The notes beneath the pieces are model-generated. The model did no database searches. It was not told the origin of the DNA and saw only the letters and a list, made by a program, of their open reading frames with translations. Both the position numbers and the translations under genes were made by a program. A DNA stretch of 7,286 nt from Caloranaerobacter sp050286925. Its GTDB lineage: Bacteria > Bacillota > Clostridia > Tissierellales > Thermohalobacteraceae. The DNA is taken from NCBI RefSeq assembly GCF_050286925.1, contig NZ_JBFWFX010000035.1:1-7286 (forward strand), given 5' to 3'. Below, piece after piece: positions 5,285 through 7,286 of the stretch (position 1 is the first letter of the stretch; the number at the start of each line of letters is the position of its first letter).

Positions 5285-5358
5285 TAGAAAAATGATTTTT
5301 GTCATCAATTTGTTGTTCATTTGTCATCAATTATTGTGATAAATGTCATTTGACTTCA
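5280..5358. promoter_or_regulatory. Tandem operator ladder, GTCA every 21-22 bp
   Basis: GTCA occurs at 5280, 5301, 5323 and 5345, spaced 21, 22 and 22 bp, so the sites fall on one face of the helix. Two copies are identical over 13 bp (TTTGTCATCAATT at 5298-5310 and 5320-5332); the fourth reads TGTCATTTGACTTCA. In Mu the comparable region holds the repressor operators O1-O3 and the transposition enhancer bound by the N-terminal domain of MuA. Cooperative binding by the tandem-HTH repressor is the simplest reading. Confidence 0.65.
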
Positions 5359-5384
5359 TATACTGTATAAAGGAGGGATTTATT

Positions 5385-6245
5385 TTGAAAACACTAGGAG
5401 AACGTCTAACTTTTTTAAGGAATCAAAGAGGCCTTAGTCAACGTCAAGTAATGGAAAAATTGAACATTTCAAATCTTAGTAGGTATGAAAATGATGAAAG
5501 AAAACCTAGCGTCAGTACAGCTATACTTTTAGCTGATTTTTATGATGTATCAATTCATTGGCTACTTACAGGAGAAGAAGACCATTTGTGGAGAGAACAT
5601 GTTCCTGGAATAGGCCGAAGAATTAGATTTTTAAGAGAGTCTAAAAATATCAGCATAGAAGAACTTGAAAAAACTTTACACATATTCGATTTAGATAAAT
5701 TTGAATCTGAAGAATGGACTCCAGGAATGGTCGTTATTACAAAACTTGCTAATTACTTTAATGTGTCTATTGACTGGCTTCTAACCGGCAAAGGAAAGGG
5801 GCCAAAAGAACCGGAAGAAACATGGACTATAGAAAATCTATACATTGATGGCAAACCTGTTGAACCAGCAAAAATTTATACTCCAGAAAAAAAGCCTATA
5901 TTAAAATTGTTATGGGATGTTTTTACTAAAAATTTAATACAAAAAAATAATAATTTAGAAAATAAAATTGAAAAAATGATAGAAGAGAAAGGATATGCAG
6001 TTATCGATATAGAAAAAGATATGCCAGAATTATTTGAAGAAATCAAAGTTATCGAAGAAGCTGCAAATAATACAGAACTTAAAGAAATAATAAATATGCT
6101 TAAAAAACTTCCTCCATCAGATCTAAAAGAAGTAAAAAACTTTGTACAATTTAAACTGCAAATGATTGAAAAATCTAAAAGGGGAGAGTCATCAATCTTG
6201 AAGAATGGAGAAGAAGCCACTACCCTGGATAAAGCAATGGCTTAA
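5385..6245 (+). CDS. Phage repressor with two tandem XRE-type HTH domains
   Basis: A 286-residue regulator, divergent from the early operon and reading toward the phage end like repressor c of Mu. Residues 4-63 are a clear HTH_XRE domain (GERLTFLRNQRGLSQRQVME, then LSRYENDERKPS and ISIHWLLTG-like end at 59-63). Residues 77-135 repeat the same fold in a degenerate form (GRRIRFLRESKNISIEELEK) and again close with NVSIDWLLTG, so the gene arose by internal duplication. The rest (about 150-286) is charged and helical, with no LexA-type S24 peptidase motif, so release by RecA-driven self-cleavage is not indicated. The start is the TTG at 5385, with AAAGGAGGG 8 nt upstream; the in-frame ATG at 5343 lacks a binding site and would put the last operator repeat inside the gene. 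Some members of this broad family control other mobile elements, but the context here fits lysogeny control. Confidence 0.88.
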   Translation: MKTLGERLTFLRNQRGLSQRQVMEKLNISNLSRYENDERKPSVSTAILLADFYDVSIHWLLTGEEDHLWREHVPGIGRRIRFLRESKNISIEELEKTLHIFDLDKFESEEWTPGMVVITKLANYFNVSIDWLLTGKGKGPKEPEETWTIENLYIDGKPVEPAKIYTPEKKPILKLLWDVFTKNLIQKNNNLENKIEKMIEEKGYAVIDIEKDMPELFEEIKVIEEAANNTELKEIINMLKKLPPSDLKEVKNFVQFKLQMIEKSKRGESSILKNGEEATTLDKAMA

Positions 6246-6257
6246 ATTTTTGATCTT

Positions 6258-6279
6258 ATTAGCGTATTAATACGCTAAT
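6258..6279. promoter_or_regulatory. Perfect 22-bp palindrome between repressor and 252-aa gene
   Basis: The half-site ATTAGCGTATT is followed directly by its exact reverse complement, with no loop. GC pairs (GCG/CGC) in otherwise AT-only DNA make chance unlikely. It might be a weak bidirectional terminator, but the following T-runs are short and broken and there is no loop, so an operator for the 252-aa gene is equally possible. It lies 27 bp before that gene's ATG and 13 bp after the repressor stop. Confidence 0.55.
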
Positions 6280-6305
6280 TTAAAAATAAAAAAAGGAGGT
6301 AAATC

Positions 6306-7064
6306 ATGTTTAATAATGTTTTTAAAGAACTTAAAAAACTTTTCCCCCATCCAAATTACGCTATGAGTGATATTGAGTGGGAATATGCAGCTACACACCT
6401 TTCGGATCTACTTCATCAGAGCACTGTCCAACTTATTAAGTCAGCTAAAAATTCCTTTACATTAAAGCCTTTTGATAAAATGAAACATTTAGAGTTTTGG
6501 ATAGCTAAACCAGCTAAAGAAATTGCAGCTTCAGTGCTAATCCCTAAAGAAATGCTCAATGAGAATGATGAATATTTTAATTCAGATGGAGATAACTGTC
6601 CAGGTATGTCAATAAGAGTTTCTTTAATTAGGGATGCTTTTTTGGAACAAGGTATTTTAGATTCTAATATGATTTTCTTAAGATTTTCAGTTCTTGGAAG
6701 CAGGGAATTTGAAGCTTTTAAAGAATTTTATTTGAATTATAGGCGAATGATTGAGTTGCTGATACAAAAAATTGATCTGCACTTTTCATTCTGTTCTTTT
6801 GATGATAATGACAATACTTTTTCATCAGGGAATTTAAGTTATAAGAACTCTTTAGACTTAATAAAAAGTATGGATAAAGTCTTTTTGAATAGTAATGAAA
6901 TAAAAAACTTTTGCATGCAGTCTTTTTTTAATGAAAATTCATCTTATGAATCAGTATTACTTGCCTTCAAAATACTTATTGCACTTTTAGATTCAAGTTA
7001 TCACTACTATACTAAAAGAAAAGATAAAGATAGGATTCTTAAACATTACAATATCTTAAAATAA
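6306..7064 (+). CDS. Unrecognised 252-aa protein between repressor and phage end
   Basis: A 252-residue protein with an excellent ribosome binding site (AAAGGAGG, 6 nt before the ATG). I recognise no family. What can be seen: an aromatic, helical N-terminus (MFNNVFKELKKLFPHPNYAM, then EWEYAATHLSDLLHQ), a mixed middle part with VSLIRDAFLEQGILDSNMIF at 105-124, an amphipathic helix FEAFKEFYLNYRRMIELLIQ at 135-154, an acidic low-complexity linker (FDDNDNTFSSGN) at about 165-176, a hydrophobic helix SVLLAFKILIALLD at 216-229 that is borderline for membrane insertion, and a basic C-terminus (TKRKDKDRILKHYN). There is no signal peptide, Walker motif or obvious nuclease motif. It lies downstream of the repressor in the same direction and outside the lytic operon, so it is probably expressed in the lysogen. 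Such a position suggests an accessory trait such as exclusion or defence, but nothing in the protein proves that. Confidence 0.85.
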   Translation: MFNNVFKELKKLFPHPNYAMSDIEWEYAATHLSDLLHQSTVQLIKSAKNSFTLKPFDKMKHLEFWIAKPAKEIAASVLIPKEMLNENDEYFNSDGDNCPGMSIRVSLIRDAFLEQGILDSNMIFLRFSVLGSREFEAFKEFYLNYRRMIELLIQKIDLHFSFCSFDDNDNTFSSGNLSYKNSLDLIKSMDKVFLNSNEIKNFCMQSFFNENSSYESVLLAFKILIALLDSSYHYYTKRKDKDRILKHYNILK

Positions 7065-7112
7065 ATTTTACATGAAACCCCCAATATTAATACAAAATAA
7101 ACAGCTTTAAAA

Positions 7113-7123
7113 TGTCCGCTTAA
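7113..7123 (-). repeat. Putative transposase end-binding site 1 (inner)
   Basis: Innermost of three exact TGTCCGCTTAA copies on the + strand (TTAAGCGGACA reading inward from the presumed right-hand phage end). Similarity to copy 2 extends on the 3' side (TTAAATTCCAAA against TTAACTTCTAAA), giving a site of about 21 bp, the size bound by MuA-type HTH domains. Confidence 0.65.
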
Positions 7124-7174
7124 ATTCCAAACAAATAATCTCTCTATATATTGATATTGCTGGTTTTAAACCTA

Positions 7175-7185
7175 TGTCCGCTTAA
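7175..7185 (-). repeat. Putative transposase end-binding site 2
   Basis: Second exact copy, 62 bp from copy 1 and 21 bp from copy 3, in the same orientation. Both spacings are close to whole helical turns (about six and two), so the three sites would face the same side of the DNA. Confidence 0.65.
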
Positions 7186-7195
7186 CTTCTAAAAA

Positions 7196-7206
7196 TGTCC
7201 GCTTAA
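7196..7206 (-). repeat. Putative transposase end-binding site 3 (outermost in window)
   Basis: Third exact copy, directly abutting site 2 at a 21-bp pitch. Its 5' flank AAAA resembles copy 1. Mu has three transposase sites at each end, but one of the left sites is inverted; here all three share one orientation, more like the tandem sites at Tn7-type ends. Confidence 0.65.
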
Positions 7207-7213
7207 AACTTGA

Positions 7214-7247
7214 TTTAATAAACTTTTTATAATAAAATTTTATTAAA
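7214..7247. other. AT-only inverted repeats near the phage end
   Basis: TTTAATAAA at 7214-7222 is inverted at 7239-7247, and inside this TAATAAAATTTTATTA at 7230-7245 is a perfect 16-bp palindrome. With no GC pairs it is a poor terminator for the 252-aa gene; it may be a bendable or easily melted segment beside the transposase sites. The remaining bases to 7286 show nothing further that can be named. Confidence 0.35.
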
Positions 7248-7286
7248 TAAAAATGACTTGTAATGTGCATAATTTCAGCTTTTAAA

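Larger units (their letters stand above)
1..7286 (-). mobile_element. Mu-like transposable prophage, early region and repressor end (partial)
   Basis: The whole window reads as one end of a Mu-type transposable phage. Seen directly: a MuA-type DDE transposase, an adjacent MuB-type AAA+ ATPase, a Gam-like N-terminus downstream, a divergent repressor gene, an operator region between repressor and early operon, and three identical TGTCCGCTTAA motifs beyond the repressor side. In phage Mu the order is left end sites, repressor transcribed toward the end, operator, ner, A, B, small genes including gam; this window is that order in reverse complement. The phage continues left of position 1. The terminal dinucleotide and host junction are not identified; two CA candidates (7268-7269 and 7276-7277) exist, but the end may be beyond the window. 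No IS element, tRNA or rRNA is visible. Confidence 0.88.

Noticed and set aside
5280..5349. CRISPR-like array because of regular 21-22 bp spacing
   Set aside because: The repeats are only 4-13 bp, the intervals are too short for spacers, and there are no cas genes; the location between divergent promoters fits operators.
5343..5384. ATG at 5343 as the repressor start
   Set aside because: No ribosome site precedes it and the last GTCA operator repeat would be inside the gene; the TTG at 5385 has AAAGGAGGG at 8 nt and starts the protein right at the HTH domain.
5876..6220. Open frame on the - strand inside the repressor gene
   Set aside because: Ser/Ile/Phe-rich complement of a Lys/Glu-rich coding strand, with no ribosome site and no sensible protein features.
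7113..7206. TGTCCGCTTAA repeats as termini of a separate insertion sequence to the right
   Set aside because: Although the motif starts with TG on the + strand, there are three tandem copies without partner inverted copies in the window, and the transposase gene lies to the left; end sites of the phage explain them better.
7214..7247. Rho-independent terminator for the 252-aa gene
   Set aside because: The stem consists only of A-T pairs and begins 150 bp after the stop codon, so it would be very unstable as RNA.

Overview
The window is the early, left-end-equivalent part of a Mu-like transposable prophage from a low-GC Firmicute, most likely a clostridium. The DNA is very AT-rich. Nearly every gene has a strong AAAGGAGG or AAAGGGGG ribosome binding site, genes are packed stop-to-start, and TTG and GTG starts occur. 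The decisive evidence is a DDE transposase with MuA domain order (positions 1459-3513), followed directly by a MuB-like AAA+ ATPase (442-1407), then small genes and the start of a Gam-like nuclease inhibitor cut by the window edge (1-100).

The layout runs opposite to the usual drawing of Mu, so the phage end lies to the right. From right to left: (a) positions 7065-7286 hold no gene but carry three exact copies of TGTCCGCTTAA, all in one orientation and 62 and 21 bp apart, which look like transposase binding sites at the phage end. (b) On the + strand lie an unrecognised 252-residue gene (6306-7064) and a 286-residue repressor with two tandem helix-turn-helix units (5385-6245), separated by a perfect 22-bp palindrome. 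(c) Positions 5062-5384 are the lysis/lysogeny switch. It has a consensus leftward promoter (TTGACA, 17 bp, TATAAT) whose -35 lies inside a TTGACAT-C-ATGTCAA palindrome, a ladder of GTCA motifs every 21-22 bp leading up to the repressor start, and a 35-bp inverted repeat in the early leader. (d) The leftward early operon follows: an 86-aa coiled-coil protein, a 34-aa hydrophobic peptide, a 90-aa Cys-rich protein, a 70-aa protein, a 73-aa helix-turn-helix protein (Ner/Cro-like position) and a 107-aa coiled-coil protein. Then come a 93-bp gap with a long hairpin, MuA, MuB, a 58-aa and a 46-aa protein, and Gam.

Inferred working: in the lysogen the repressor occupies the operator ladder and shuts the early promoter. 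When repression fails, the leftward operon makes MuA and MuB for replicative transposition using the end sites, with Gam protecting DNA ends. The 252-aa gene sits between repressor and phage end, oriented so that it can be expressed in the lysogen. This is a usual place for accessory (conversion, exclusion or defence) genes and makes it the best candidate here for something undescribed. The phage terminus itself is not identified and may lie just past position 7286; the rest of the phage lies left of position 1.
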